Positions 23,758 to 32,610 are shown, numbered from the stretch's first letter. The stretch: 64,000 nt of DNA from Muribaculaceae bacterium (GCA_017405965.1 JAFQZK010000003.1:186001-250000); one strand, 5' to 3'. Notes: a model not told the origin generated them from the sequence alone. Program-made: numbers and translations.

Positions 23758-23814
23758 CCCGGGAACCCTAATGTCCGTTTGATTACTGTTACCTATGATC
23801 TGAAAAAAGTAAAG

Positions 23815-24401
23815 CTACAAGGTGAGGTCGCGCTGCTGGTCTAGGTGCTTGATGACGCGGGCGGGTACGCCAGCCACTACAGTGTTTGACGGCACATCCT
23901 TCACTACAAGCGCTCCGGCGCCGATAAGCACGTTGTCGCCCACGGTGACACCGCCCAACACCTTGGCACCACAGCACACCTCCACGTTGTTGCCGATGAC
24001 TGGTGCCTGCAGGTCGTGATCATAACCTAGCGTCACATGGTGATAAATCTTGCAGTTCTCGCCGATGGATTTGGCTGAGATGATGCTACTAAAGCCGTGT
24101 TGGAAGATTAAGCCCCCCCAATTTCAGTAGTGGTAATATACAAGTGCTGCATGGGGCGCAGCCAACAACTGAACAAAAGTCGCTTGATGCCTATGCGGCG
24201 ATACAACAGTGAACGGTACTCAGGAAAGTTGGCGGCGAGGTATGCCATTCCGCTGATTCCATCAGCGATGTGTTGCCATCGACACCACTGAGTCAGGTCG
24301 GCAGCGACCAGTTCTTTTTGTGTAGGGCTCATCATGAGCCACATTAGCCAAGCTACAGGCCACATCATTAGTCCTCGCAGTATACATAACCTTTTTCGCA
24401 T
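23815..24401 (-). pseudogene. Serine O-acetyltransferase, frameshifted at a poly-G tract
   Basis: Two minus-strand frames together encode a left-handed beta-helix acetyltransferase of the capsule-locus serine acetyltransferase type. The N-part (24401-24108, 97 aa) ends [11 protein letters not shown]; the C-part continues [20 protein letters not shown] and has hexapeptide repeats to [16 protein letters not shown]. The break falls at seven consecutive G (plus-strand C7, 24113-24119). Eight G would fuse the frames ([11 protein letters not shown]) into a normal protein of about 194 aa. Such enzymes O-acetylate serine or a sugar using acetyl-CoA. It lies at the end of a minus-strand polysaccharide cluster, 6 nt after the glycosyltransferase. 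It is either phase-variable, a true pseudogene, or a consensus error. Confidence 0.85.
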
Positions 24402-24407
24402 AGTGTT

Positions 24408-25490
24408 CTATCTTCTTACGTTATAATCAGGAAAAAGAATCCGACGGGTGGCGGCGGCAATGGTGTTCCAGTCGTATTTTTCAAGGTCGTAATGTTGAGT
24501 CTCGACTGGGGTTTCGAGCAGTCGGGTGATGGAGGAGCACAGGGCATCGACGTCTTTTACGGCGAAATAGTTCTGCTCGGGCAGATCGACCTGACGGGTG
24601 CCGGGGATGTCGCTGCACAGGATGGGCAACCCATAGGCCATCGCCTCGAGCAATACCATCGGGAAGCCCTCGTTGACCGACGGCAGGACGAAGCATCTGG
24701 CATGACTGTAGAGCTGGCGCAAGTCCTCACCGGTGGTGAATCCGGTGAAAATCACTTTATTTTCCGTATCGAGCTTTTCCAGCAGTTGGCGATAGGTGCT
24801 GTCGTGGTCGCTGGCGCCGGCAATGACCACTTGAGTCACTTGGGGCAGACGGTTGGCCGCTTCGACAAGGTACTCAAGGCCTTTCTCGGGCGTGAGACGT
24901 CCCACGGCGAGCAGGTATTGACCCGGCGAGATGCCGTGCTTCTCAAGAAACGAGGTAGACTCGCTGCGCGTGACGGGGTCGATGCCGTTTGGGATAAAGA
25001 CGCTCTTGTCCAGGGCGCCGCATTTCTCCATCTGATGCTTGTTGACGAAAATGACTCGGTTGCTATAGCGCAGCGACAGCAGTTCGCACTGGCGTAGCAG
25101 CCAGCGGGCGGGAGCGCTCCACTTGCTGTGCTCGTAGTTGGGACTGTGGTAGGTGAGCACCACGGGCAAGCCCATCAATCGCACCAGGGGAGCGAACATG
25201 CCGGGCCCGATGTTGTGGATATGCACCACGTCGGGGCGGTGCGTCAGGATGTGCAGCACGCTCAGCAGCGTGTGCCACACGGCCTCAAAACCCTTGACAC
25301 GCGTCGAGGGCAGGTCGATATACTCGATGTTGGGAAAGGTCTGGGACGATTGTTCGGTCAAATAGGCGCGACGACGATAGAGGCGCACCTTCACGTCCTG
25401 CATGTGGGTGTAAAGATGATAGCTATGAGCCTCGACACCCCCCTGGATGCCAGGGAAACCACGCGTGCCGATCACCGCTATCGTTTTCAT
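24408..25490 (-). CDS. Glycosyltransferase family 4 protein with DUF1972 N-terminus
   Basis: 360 aa. The start MKTIAVIGTRGFPGIQGGVEAHSYHL is the DUF1972 hallmark of rhamnosyl/GT4-type transferases. The C-terminal GT-B half shows GRLTPEKGLEYLVEAA, FTGFTTGEDLRQLYSHA and the nucleotide-sugar-binding motif PSVNEGFPMVLLEAMAYG with the EX7E glutamates. It is cytoplasmic, at the inner face of the membrane, and transfers a sugar from a nucleotide donor to a lipid-linked glycan. It overlaps no neighbour. The acetyltransferase follows closely and a radical SAM gene precedes, so an exopolysaccharide or O-antigen role is inferred. The donor sugar cannot be told. Confidence 0.92.
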   Translation of the reverse strand: MKTIAVIGTRGFPGIQGGVEAHSYHLYTHMQDVKVRLYRRRAYLTEQSSQTFPNIEYIDLPSTRVKGFEAVWHTLLSVLHILTHRPDVVHIHNIGPGMFAPLVRLMGLPVVLTYHSPNYEHSKWSAPARWLLRQCELLSLRYSNRVIFVNKHQMEKCGALDKSVFIPNGIDPVTRSESTSFLEKHGISPGQYLLAVGRLTPEKGLEYLVEAANRLPQVTQVVIAGASDHDSTYRQLLEKLDTENKVIFTGFTTGEDLRQLYSHARCFVLPSVNEGFPMVLLEAMAYGLPILCSDIPGTRQVDLPEQNYFAVKDVDALCSSITRLLETPVETQHYDLEKYDWNTIAAATRRILFPDYNVRR

Positions 25491-25493
25491 AGT

Positions 25494-25590
25494 GAACAGT
25501 TAATAGTTAATAGTGAACAGTGAACAGTGAACAGTGAATAGTTAACTGTTAACTCAAAGGTCCTAACTGTTAACTGTTCTCTGTTAACTG
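25494..25590. repeat. AGTGAACAGTTAATAG-type simple repeats
   Basis: About 95 nt made of short GTGAACAGT / GTTAATAGT / GTTAACTGT units in direct and inverted order, between the glycosyltransferase and radical SAM genes. It can form several alternative hairpins. No ORF. Confidence 0.7.
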
Positions 25591-25593
25591 AAT

Positions 25594-26601
25594 TTAGTCC
25601 CAGCAGATGTCTTGACCCTTGCGGATGCGCCACTTGTTCTTAAGGATCCACAGGATGGGTACCCAGGGACGGCGCACCATGTCGTGGCGCTCGGTGACGA
25701 TGAAGGTGCAGTTGCGCTTGCACTGGCGCACCTTTTCCATCGCTTCCTTGGCCTTGTCGCTGTTCATGATGTTCTCGAAGGAGTCTTCCTTGATGTTGCC
25801 CATCTTCCACTCTTCACAGCTGCCGTTGCAAGGGGTCACGTTGCCCCACGGGTCGATGAAGAAGAAATCGCTCAGCGCGCCGCAGGGCGGACGATACTCG
25901 TCGGTGTCACCGCGCAGGCGGCGGTGAATCGAACGGTTGAAGTAGGCACGGCCGTAATCCTTCAGGCGGTCCTTGAAGTGGCGGCGCTTGCTGGTGAGCA
26001 ATGCCTTGACAAAGAGCTCATGCTGTCGCAGGGCCTCCTCGCTCTCGATTTGGTTGTCCTCCTTGTGGAAGTACCATGAATTGTGTACTGCCGAGTTGCC
26101 CAACTCCACGTCCAGTGCCACGCACAGGTCGTAGAGGTGGAGCAGGTCCATGTAGTTGTCGGGCGAAATGACCACCGAGAAGCCGATGTTCTTGCACTTG
26201 GTCTTCTTCAACTCCAGCATCGTGCGCAGGGCATGGTCAAAGCCATCCTTGATGCCGCGCTTGGCGTCGTTGATCTTGGGCAGACCCTCGACACTCACGC
26301 GGATGAGGATGTTGGGATATTTATTGGCGAGCTCCACGATTTTAGCTGTGTTGTAACCGTTGGTGCTCAGCTCCAGCAGACGAGATTTGGGATAGAGAAT
26401 TTCGAAGATGCGGTCGATATCTTTACGCAACGTCGGCTCACCACCCGTGATGTTGATGCGCAACCCCGCGGGCAGTTTCTCATAGTAGGAGGCGTCTATT
26501 TCCTCGTTCGGGCTGGTCTGGAACTTCCAGATGTTGCACATGTTGCACTGGGCATTGCACCTGAAAGTGGTGATCAGACTTCCCTGAATCACATTCTTCA
26601 T
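25594..26601 (-). CDS. Radical SAM/SPASM-type enzyme in a polysaccharide cluster
   Basis: 335 aa. Near the N-terminus TTFRCNAQCNMCNIW has the CxxxCxxC motif that binds the SAM [4Fe-4S] cluster, followed by the SAM-binding ITGGEPTLRKD. The C-terminal half has extra Cys residues (PCGALSDFFFIDPWGNVTPCNGSC, CKRNC) arranged like a SPASM or twitch auxiliary-cluster region. The substrate is unknown; relatives modify peptides or act in cell-envelope biosynthesis. It lies between two glycosyltransferases on the same strand, so a sugar- or lipid-modifying role in surface polysaccharide synthesis is plausible. The ATG at 26601 gives the motif at the usual residue 15-22. Confidence 0.88.
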   Translation of the reverse strand: MKNVIQGSLITTFRCNAQCNMCNIWKFQTSPNEEIDASYYEKLPAGLRINITGGEPTLRKDIDRIFEILYPKSRLLELSTNGYNTAKIVELANKYPNILIRVSVEGLPKINDAKRGIKDGFDHALRTMLELKKTKCKNIGFSVVISPDNYMDLLHLYDLCVALDVELGNSAVHNSWYFHKEDNQIESEEALRQHELFVKALLTSKRRHFKDRLKDYGRAYFNRSIHRRLRGDTDEYRPPCGALSDFFFIDPWGNVTPCNGSCEEWKMGNIKEDSFENIMNSDKAKEAMEKVRQCKRNCTFIVTERHDMVRRPWVPILWILKNKWRIRKGQDICWD

Positions 26602-26660
26602 TTGCTATCGTCAATAAGCCTTATACACTAATTTAACTTGTGAAAAAGCGAAATATTGTG

Positions 26661-26668
26661 CAAAAGTA
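26661..26668 (-). promoter_or_regulatory. Possible -7 element for the radical SAM gene
   Basis: TACTTTTG on the minus strand, 60 nt before the start codon. The nearest TTTG upstream is 24 nt away, longer than usual, so this is a weak call. Confidence 0.35.
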
Positions 26669-26691
26669 ATAAAAAAATGTGAAGTGGAGTA

Positions 26692-27897
26692 TCAAATGTG
26701 GTAGATGTCTTTCATCAGCACGTTCATGTGGGTGGCGGGGGCAAAGCGTTCAAGGGCTTGGCGGGCGATGGCAGCATGGTCCCATTGGCGGGTCATCGAC
26801 ATCGTGATGGCGGTCGAAAGTGTCTCTTTATCAAATGGTTGGAAGATGATGCCGTTGGTGGTGTTGATGAGTTCGGGGATGCCACCCATGTTGGATCCGG
26901 CCACAGGGGTGCCGGCGCACAACGACTCGACGACACTCAGGGGGTTGTTCTCATACCACTGCGACGGCACTATGCAGAAGCGTGCACCGGCCAGCAGCCG
27001 TGCCACGTCGGGGGCGTCGAGCATACCCAGGAACTCGATGTTCTCTTTGTCGGCATACTTGATGCGCATGGCTGGCTCCAGCGTGCCGCTGCCGGCGATC
27101 TTCAGCCGGTAGGGCAGGTGAGAGGCCACCTCCAGCAGGTCCTCGATGCCCTTCTCGGCCGACAGACGTCCCACAAAGCAGTAATAGTCCTCTCGTGGTG
27201 CACTGGTGTCGATGGATTGATATTGCTTGAGCTTGACGGGGTCAAGGAAATTGTTCAGCACCTTGATTTTGTCGCGGTCGAAACCGCCGGCGATCATCTT
27301 GTCGGCCATGAACTGGCTGGGGCAGATGAACACGTCGGTGTTCTGCTGCAGTGTGCGGCGATTCCACTTCCTCGCCTCGAGCCATGCCACGCCGCTGGCC
27401 GGCAAGGACCCTTTCATGCAACGATGCATGAGCACGTTCAACTTTGAGCAGTTGAAGCATTTCTCACACGGCTTGCCGTTCAGCAGGCAATCATAGCGCG
27501 GGCACAGCAGTTTATAGTCATGCAGGGTCCACACCACGCGCACGCCATGCTTGTGGGCCAGTTCACCCACTACGGGCGACAAGTAACTGTGGATGTTGTG
27601 AAGGTGGACAACGTCGGGCTTGAAGTCGTTGAGCACGGCCTCGAAACGCTGGCCTACATCGCCGCGTCCCAGGGTGCGTTGCAGGGCACGCCACTGGTTG
27701 CCCATGCCGCCGCCGAAGCTCACCTGGCTGGCAAACCGGTCTTGATAATGGGCCTTAAGGTTCTGGGGGTACTCCATCGCAAACACCTGAGCCTCCGCGC
27801 CGTTCTCACGGAGCAGAGCCTCGGTGTTGAGGACAACGACACAGTCGCCGCCTCGGGGATAATAAAACTTATTGACCAAGAGTACGCGTTTAGCCAT
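26692..27897 (-). CDS. Glycosyltransferase family 4/1 protein
   Basis: 401 aa from the ATG at 27897 (an upstream in-frame TTG at 27903 is unlikely). The N-terminal Rossmann half begins KRVLLVNKFYYPRGGDCVVV, with the glycine-rich acceptor loop, then VVHLHNIHSYLSPVVGELA and VWTLHDYKLLCPRYDC. A Cys-rich patch (LNGKPCEKCFNCSKLN) is typical of this subgroup. The GT-B C-terminal half has FVGRLSAEKGIEDLLEVA, IEFLGMLDAPDVARLLA and the motif PSQWYENNPLSVVESLCAG. It is a cytoplasmic retaining GT-B enzyme in surface polysaccharide assembly. It is first in the minus-strand cluster, followed by the radical SAM gene after 90 nt. The sugar donor is unknown. Confidence 0.92.
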   Translation of the reverse strand: MAKRVLLVNKFYYPRGGDCVVVLNTEALLRENGAEAQVFAMEYPQNLKAHYQDRFASQVSFGGGMGNQWRALQRTLGRGDVGQRFEAVLNDFKPDVVHLHNIHSYLSPVVGELAHKHGVRVVWTLHDYKLLCPRYDCLLNGKPCEKCFNCSKLNVLMHRCMKGSLPASGVAWLEARKWNRRTLQQNTDVFICPSQFMADKMIAGGFDRDKIKVLNNFLDPVKLKQYQSIDTSAPREDYYCFVGRLSAEKGIEDLLEVASHLPYRLKIAGSGTLEPAMRIKYADKENIEFLGMLDAPDVARLLAGARFCIVPSQWYENNPLSVVESLCAGTPVAGSNMGGIPELINTTNGIIFQPFDKETLSTAITMSMTRQWDHAAIARQALERFAPATHMNVLMKDIYHI

Positions 27898-28000
27898 AGG
27901 CAATCATTACTTGTTGTCGTCACTATTATAACGCATCAACAAGTCTTTTATTTTTCAAGAACAAGTTTTTTATCTTTTCCGCCTCTCCTCAAAAGAACCT

Positions 28001-28040
28001 AAGGTCCTTAAAGACCTTAATGCCCTTAAAGACCTTAGAA
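28001..28040. repeat. CTTAAAGACCTTA direct repeats
   Basis: CCTTAAAGACCTTA occurs twice in tandem with small changes between the glycosyltransferase start and the ychF 3' end. Related CTTAGCG-type strings occur at 37880-37920. It looks like a dispersed intergenic repeat. Confidence 0.5.
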
Positions 28041-28056
28041 CCTTCTCAAGCAGGAA

Positions 28057-29160
28057 TCAGACATTGAAGCGGAACACGACGATGTCGCCGTCCTGCATCA
28101 CATATTCTTTACCCTCGATGTGCAGCTTGCCAGCCTCCTTGACGGCGGCCTCGCTGCCATAGTGGATGTAGTCCTCGTACTTGATGATTTCGGCACGGAT
28201 GAAACCGCGTTCAAAGTCGGTGTGGATGACTCCGGCGCACTGCGGTGCCTTGCTGCCGCGACGATAGGTCCAGGCGCGCACCTCCTTGGGACCGGCCGTG
28301 AGGAAGGTCTCGAGGTTCAGCAGGGCGTAGGCCGACTTGATGATACGGTTCACGCCGCTCTCTTCCAGCCCGATCTCGGCCAGGAACATCTGGCGCTCCT
28401 CGTAGTCCTCGAGTTCAGCAATCTCGCTCTCGGTCTGGGCGGCAACGACCAGAATCTGGGCGTCCTCGTCCTTGACGGCCTCGCGCACGGCATCGACATA
28501 GGCATTGCCGTTCACCACGCTCTTGTCATCGACGTTGCACACATACATCACCGGCTTGTTGGTCAACAGGAACAGCTCGTGGGCGATTTTCTCCTCGTCC
28601 TTGTTGAGCAGTTCAACGGTGCGGGCGCTGCGGCCTTGTTCCAGGGCCTCCTTGTAGCGTTTCAATACCTCATACTGCACCTTGGCCTCGCGGTCGCCAC
28701 CGGTTTGAGCCTGCTTCTGCACCTTGCTGATGCGGCTCTCGATGGTCTCCAGGTCTCGCAGCTGCAACTCCAGGTCGATGACCTCCTTGTCGCGCACGGG
28801 GTCCACGGTACCGTCCACGTGAGTCACGTTGTCGTCGTCGAAGCAACGCAGCACGTGGATGATGGCATCGGTCTCGCGGATGTTGCCCAGGAACTTGTTG
28901 CCCAGGCCCTCGCCGCGGCTGGCACCTTTCACCAGGCCGGCGATGTCAACGATCTCGACCGTGGTGGGGACGATGCGTGCCGGATTCACCAGCTTGGCGA
29001 GCTCGTTAAGACGCTCGTCGGGCACCGTGATCACACCCACATTGGGCTCGATGGTACAGAAAGGGAAGTTTGCCGACTGCGCTTTGGCGTTCGACAAGCA
29101 GTTGAACAGAGTGGACTTGCCCACATTGGGCAGTCCCACGATTCCACATTGTAATGACAT
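28057..29160 (-). CDS. ychF: Redox-regulated ATPase YchF (OLA1 family)
   Basis: 367 aa from the ATG at 29160. The frame is open 101 codons further upstream, but the conserved start MSLQCGIVGLPNVGKSTLF (P-loop) and the promoter at 29195-29226 show the true start. Further G motifs: DIAGLVKGASRGEGLGNKFL (G3 region), the atypical NVDDKS-type G4 that lets YchF prefer ATP, a coiled-coil insertion (about 130-200), and a C-terminal TGS-like domain (LETFLTAGPKEVRAWTYRRGSKAPQ). The protein is cytoplasmic and ribosome-associated in E. coli. It lies on the minus strand, divergent from the T9SS operon. Confidence 0.96.
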   Translation of the reverse strand: MSLQCGIVGLPNVGKSTLFNCLSNAKAQSANFPFCTIEPNVGVITVPDERLNELAKLVNPARIVPTTVEIVDIAGLVKGASRGEGLGNKFLGNIRETDAIIHVLRCFDDDNVTHVDGTVDPVRDKEVIDLELQLRDLETIESRISKVQKQAQTGGDREAKVQYEVLKRYKEALEQGRSARTVELLNKDEEKIAHELFLLTNKPVMYVCNVDDKSVVNGNAYVDAVREAVKDEDAQILVVAAQTESEIAELEDYEERQMFLAEIGLEESGVNRIIKSAYALLNLETFLTAGPKEVRAWTYRRGSKAPQCAGVIHTDFERGFIRAEIIKYEDYIHYGSEAAVKEAGKLHIEGKEYVMQDGDIVVFRFNV

Positions 29161-29194
29161 AGTTTTATCTCGTTTTTTTATGTTTTCTGGATGG

Positions 29195-29226
29195 CAAAGG
29201 TACACAATTCCCTCCACACCACCAAA
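29195..29226 (-). promoter_or_regulatory. Promoter of ychF
   Basis: On the minus strand TTTG (complement at 29223-29226), 20 nt, TACCTTTG (complement at 29195-29202), 35 nt before the ATG. It also excludes the longer upstream start of the ychF frame. Confidence 0.85.
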
Positions 29227-29340
29227 TGCCGCCTTCCCTGTAGCGTTTTCGAGGCTTAAAAAAGCAAGAAAAGCTCGTTTTGGCAGTACTTTTTTGCACT
29301 TTAAGCAATAACCGACAAAAAATTGCGTTAATATGAGTAA

Positions 29341-30099
29341 ATGGACCTGACTAAGCTCCGACATATTGCGATTATGCTGCTGTTGATGGTGTGCGCCGTA
29401 GCGCATGCCCAGGATAATGACATGATTCTGAATCGCCCCTATGCCGACACCAAGAAGGTGCACTTCGGCTTCTCGGTGGGCATGAATTTCCAGAATCTCG
29501 CCATTACCAATAACGGCCGTGTCACCGCTGGCGGCATCTCAGATAACGGTGAGGAGTGGTACGCCGACGTATCGGCTCACTCGCCGGGCTTCAGTGTAAA
29601 CGTGCTGGCCGATTACCGCATCGCCGAACACTTCAACCTGAGGATCTCGCCGGGACTGTACTTCGGTAACAAGGTGGTGCGTTTCCTGAACCATCGCGGC
29701 GATTCGCAATGGGCCGAGCAGAGCCACTACAAGCAGAGCCAGAACATCAAGTCGACCTATATTGTCGTGCCCGTTGACCTGAAGATGAGCGCCAAGCGTT
29801 ATCACAACATCCGCCCTTATTTCACAGCGGGTGCGATGTACGCGGGCGACCTGGCCAGGGATCGCGGTGAACAATACAAGCTCAAGAACAGCGACGTGAT
29901 GCTCACGGTGGGCATGGGTTGTGACTTCTATATGCCCTACTTCAAGCTGTGTCCCGAAATCAAGTTCTGCTTCGGCTTGAAGAACCTGTTGGATAAGAAC
30001 CGTCCCGACCTGGAGGACCGTCCCGAGGATTATCGCTTTACCGAGAGTGTGAACAAGATCAAGAGCGATATGGTGGTGGTCACGTTCTATTTTGAATAA
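29341..30099 (+). CDS. porT: PorT-like outer-membrane protein of the T9SS
   Basis: 252 aa. Signal peptide about 1-23 (LRHIAIMLLLMVCAVAHAQ). The mature part is an eight-strand outer-membrane-barrel type protein with the family features KKVHFGFSVGMNFQNLAI, DYRIAEHFNLRISPGLYFG, TYIVVPVDLKMSAKRYHNIRPYFTAGA and a C-terminal strand ending VVVTFYFE. PorT is needed for T9SS secretion in Porphyromonas gingivalis (SprT in Flavobacterium); its detailed role is not fixed. It is first in the operon porT-porP-porK-porL-porM-porN; porP starts 7 nt after its stop. The promoter is not clear (a weak TTTG-N20-AAAAATTG at 29293-29324). Confidence 0.88.
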   Translation: MDLTKLRHIAIMLLLMVCAVAHAQDNDMILNRPYADTKKVHFGFSVGMNFQNLAITNNGRVTAGGISDNGEEWYADVSAHSPGFSVNVLADYRIAEHFNLRISPGLYFGNKVVRFLNHRGDSQWAEQSHYKQSQNIKSTYIVVPVDLKMSAKRYHNIRPYFTAGAMYAGDLARDRGEQYKLKNSDVMLTVGMGCDFYMPYFKLCPEIKFCFGLKNLLDKNRPDLEDRPEDYRFTESVNKIKSDMVVVTFYFE

Positions 30100-30106
30100 T
30101 GAAGTA

Positions 30107-31096
30107 ATGTCGATTAAGTTACTTGACATAAAACGCTTGCTGGCTGCGATGACAATGGCTGTCGTCGTGGCGTTTGGCGCTTTGGCACAGTCCGATGCCG
30201 CTTTCTCTCACTTCTGGTTGGGCAAGAGCTACTACAATCCTGCAGCCGCCGGTGAGTATAACGGCATCCACATGAACGTGGGCAGCCGCATGCAGTGGGT
30301 GGACTTCAGGCATGCGCCCATGAACTTCTATGTCACCGTCGATGCACCTTACAAGTTCATGGGACAACTGTTTGCGGGCGGTGTGAAAGCCGAGTATGAA
30401 CGCATCGGTTTGTACACCAACACCCGAATCGGTGCCCAGGTCGCCTACAAGCGCAGGTTTGGACGCCTCCTGACGGTCAGTGTGGGCATTCAGCCCGGCG
30501 TGTTTTCCCAGACTTTCCGTGGCACTGAGACCATCACTCCCGCGGCCGATGAGGAGAATCCCAGTAACTCCGATATTATCCCTAATACCGATATTTCGGG
30601 TACGTCATTCGACGCCAATGTGGGCGCTTTTGTGTCCCATCCCAAGTTTTGGGCCGGCTTTGCTGTGACACACGTGACGTCGCCCGGCATCGAGCTCAAG
30701 CAGTCCCGCGAGTCGCTCGAAGTTTATGAATTCAAGGTGAGCCGTGGCTATAATTTTATGGCTGGTGGCAATATTCCTATTAATAATACGTTATTTGAAA
30801 TACAGCCCTCGGGAATGTTCTTTGCCACGGATAAGGTCTGGACAGCCCAGGTGGCCACTATGGTGCGTTATAACCGCATGCTCAACATCGGTGCCGGTTA
30901 CCGGTGGAAAGATGCAGTGACGGCCTTTATCGGCGTCAATCTCAAGAACGCTTACATCGGATATGCCTACGACTATCCGGTATCGGCCATCAGCAAGGCA
31001 ACCTTCGGCAGCCACGAGGTGTTTGTAACCTATAATGTGAAGCTCGATAAGCGAGAGAAGAACAAGAACAAACAAAAAAGCGTACGCTTAATGTGA
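30107..31096 (+). CDS. porP: PorP/SprF family outer-membrane protein of the T9SS
   Basis: 329 aa from the ATG at 30107 (an in-frame TTG at 30092 would overlap porT). Signal peptide about 1-28 ending GALAQ. The PorP/SprF type IX family is recognised by the start SDAAFSHFWLGKSYYNPAAAGEYNGIHMNVGSRMQW, the repeated beta-hairpins, and VWTAQVATMVRYNRMLNIGAGYRW near the end. In F. johnsoniae and P. gingivalis PorP/SprF-type proteins assist the secretion or attachment of T9SS cargo and associate with the PorK/N ring. It lies between porT and porK (5-nt gap), so it is probably translationally coupled. Confidence 0.93.
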   Translation: MSIKLLDIKRLLAAMTMAVVVAFGALAQSDAAFSHFWLGKSYYNPAAAGEYNGIHMNVGSRMQWVDFRHAPMNFYVTVDAPYKFMGQLFAGGVKAEYERIGLYTNTRIGAQVAYKRRFGRLLTVSVGIQPGVFSQTFRGTETITPAADEENPSNSDIIPNTDISGTSFDANVGAFVSHPKFWAGFAVTHVTSPGIELKQSRESLEVYEFKVSRGYNFMAGGNIPINNTLFEIQPSGMFFATDKVWTAQVATMVRYNRMLNIGAGYRWKDAVTAFIGVNLKNAYIGYAYDYPVSAISKATFGSHEVFVTYNVKLDKREKNKNKQKSVRLM

Positions 31097-31100
31097 GAAT

Positions 31101-32543
31101 ATGAAGAAACTAATTTTGATACTGTTGGTCGCTGTGGCGACCGTGTCCTGCGGATCGGTGCGCAAGGGTGGTACCGGCGGCGGTGAAGTCACCGGTGTCG
31201 GAGCCGCTGTGTTTAACGAGACCACGCCCTATGGCATGGTGCTTGTTGATGTGGGCTCGATGCGCGAGGGACCAGGGGAGCGTGACTCGATTTGGGGTAT
31301 CGATTCCACGGCACACGGCATCTCGGTCGACGCCTTCTGGATGGACGAGATGGAAGTGAGCAATTCCAAGTATAAGCAGTTTGTATATTGGGTGCGTGAC
31401 TCCATTATCCGTGAGCGCCTTGCCGACCCCAACTACGGCGGCAACGAGGAGTTCAAGATCGAGGAGGACAAGGAGGGTAATCCCGTCACTCCGCATCTCG
31501 ACTGGAGCAAGTCCATCCCCTGGAAGAACCCCAGCGAGGACGAGGAGCGCGCTATCAACAGCGTCTATCGCATCAATCCCATCACTGGGGTCAGGGAACT
31601 TGACGCTTCCCAGATGAATTACCGTTATGATGTCTATAACCTGACCGAGGCCGCCAAGCGTCGTCACCGCTTCGATCCCGAGCGCCGTGACTACAACACC
31701 GACCACGAGGTGGACATGACGCCTCCCACCATCAGCAAGGATACCGCCTTTGTCGATGACGACGGCCGCATCATCCGCCAGACCATCACCAGGCCCTTGC
31801 AGAGCGACTTCGACTTCCTGAACACCTACATTGTCAATATTTACCCCGACACCACGTGCTGGGTGAATGACTTTGAGAACGCTTACATGGAGCCTTACGT
31901 GCGCATGTACTTTGCCAACGGCAACTACAACAGCTACCCCGTCGTGGGTGTGAGCTGGGAGCAGGCCAATGCCTTCTGCCACTGGCGCACCGAGTTCCTC
32001 AAGAAGTCGCTGGGCAATCAGGGCATCTACGTGGAGCCCTTCCGCCTGCCCACCGAGGCCGAGTGGGAGTTTGCTGCCCGTGCCGGCCAGAACAAGAACA
32101 AGTATCCGTGGGACGGCGACCTGCCCCTGACGGTTGACGAGGGCTGCTTCTATGCCAACTTCAAGCCCGACGAGGGTAACTACGTCAAGGACGGTTACAT
32201 CATCTCGGCTCCCGTGGGCACCTATGAGCCCAACGACTACGGCCTGTATGACATGGCCGGTAACGTGAGCGAGTGGACCTCGACCGCCTACACCGAGAGC
32301 ATCGACCGCATGACCGACGACATCAACCCCGAGTACCGCTACTATGTGGCTAAGGAGGATCCTTACAAGATGTCGCGCAAGATCGTGCGTGGCGGTTCCT
32401 GGAAGGATGTGGTGCACAACATCCGTGCCGACTTGCGCATGTGGGAATACCAGAACGAGCAGCGCAGCTACATCGGTTTCCGTTGCGTGCGCTCCAAGGT
32501 GGGTCTCGTCAAGGGCAAGCGCAAAAACTGCTGCAAGGACTAA
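31101..32543 (+). CDS. porK: GldK/PorK lipoprotein, T9SS ring component
   Basis: 480 aa. Lipoprotein signal with the predicted lipid-bearing Cys17 (AVATVSCGS). An FGE/SUMF1-like domain occupies about 275-470 (YPVVGVSWEQANAFCHWR, FRLPTEAEWEFAARAG, GLYDMAGNVSEW, IVRGGSWKD, IGFRCVRSK); an insertion-rich region (about 60-270) is typical for GldK. With GldN it forms the periplasmic ring under the outer membrane that accompanies the GldLM motor in T9SS. FGE catalytic cysteines are not expected to be used. The gene order K-L-M-N is the classic T9SS core. Named gldK in gliding species; porK here because gliding is not implied. Confidence 0.96.
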   Translation: MKKLILILLVAVATVSCGSVRKGGTGGGEVTGVGAAVFNETTPYGMVLVDVGSMREGPGERDSIWGIDSTAHGISVDAFWMDEMEVSNSKYKQFVYWVRDSIIRERLADPNYGGNEEFKIEEDKEGNPVTPHLDWSKSIPWKNPSEDEERAINSVYRINPITGVRELDASQMNYRYDVYNLTEAAKRRHRFDPERRDYNTDHEVDMTPPTISKDTAFVDDDGRIIRQTITRPLQSDFDFLNTYIVNIYPDTTCWVNDFENAYMEPYVRMYFANGNYNSYPVVGVSWEQANAFCHWRTEFLKKSLGNQGIYVEPFRLPTEAEWEFAARAGQNKNKYPWDGDLPLTVDEGCFYANFKPDEGNYVKDGYIISAPVGTYEPNDYGLYDMAGNVSEWTSTAYTESIDRMTDDINPEYRYYVAKEDPYKMSRKIVRGGSWKDVVHNIRADLRMWEYQNEQRSYIGFRCVRSKVGLVKGKRKNCCKD

Positions 32544-32610
32544 TCCACATTATTATAATAACTAAGAGAGAACAAATCATCACACTCATTTTTTCATAGT
32601 TCAAGCAACA

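Noticed and set aside
29161-29463. 101-codon N-terminal extension of YchF
   Set aside because: The P-loop start at 29160 and the promoter at 29195-29226 lie inside the extension.
31110-32417. 435-aa open frame antisense to porK
   Set aside because: Composition (His/Val/Gly-rich) is typical of antisense frames in this window; porK is certain.
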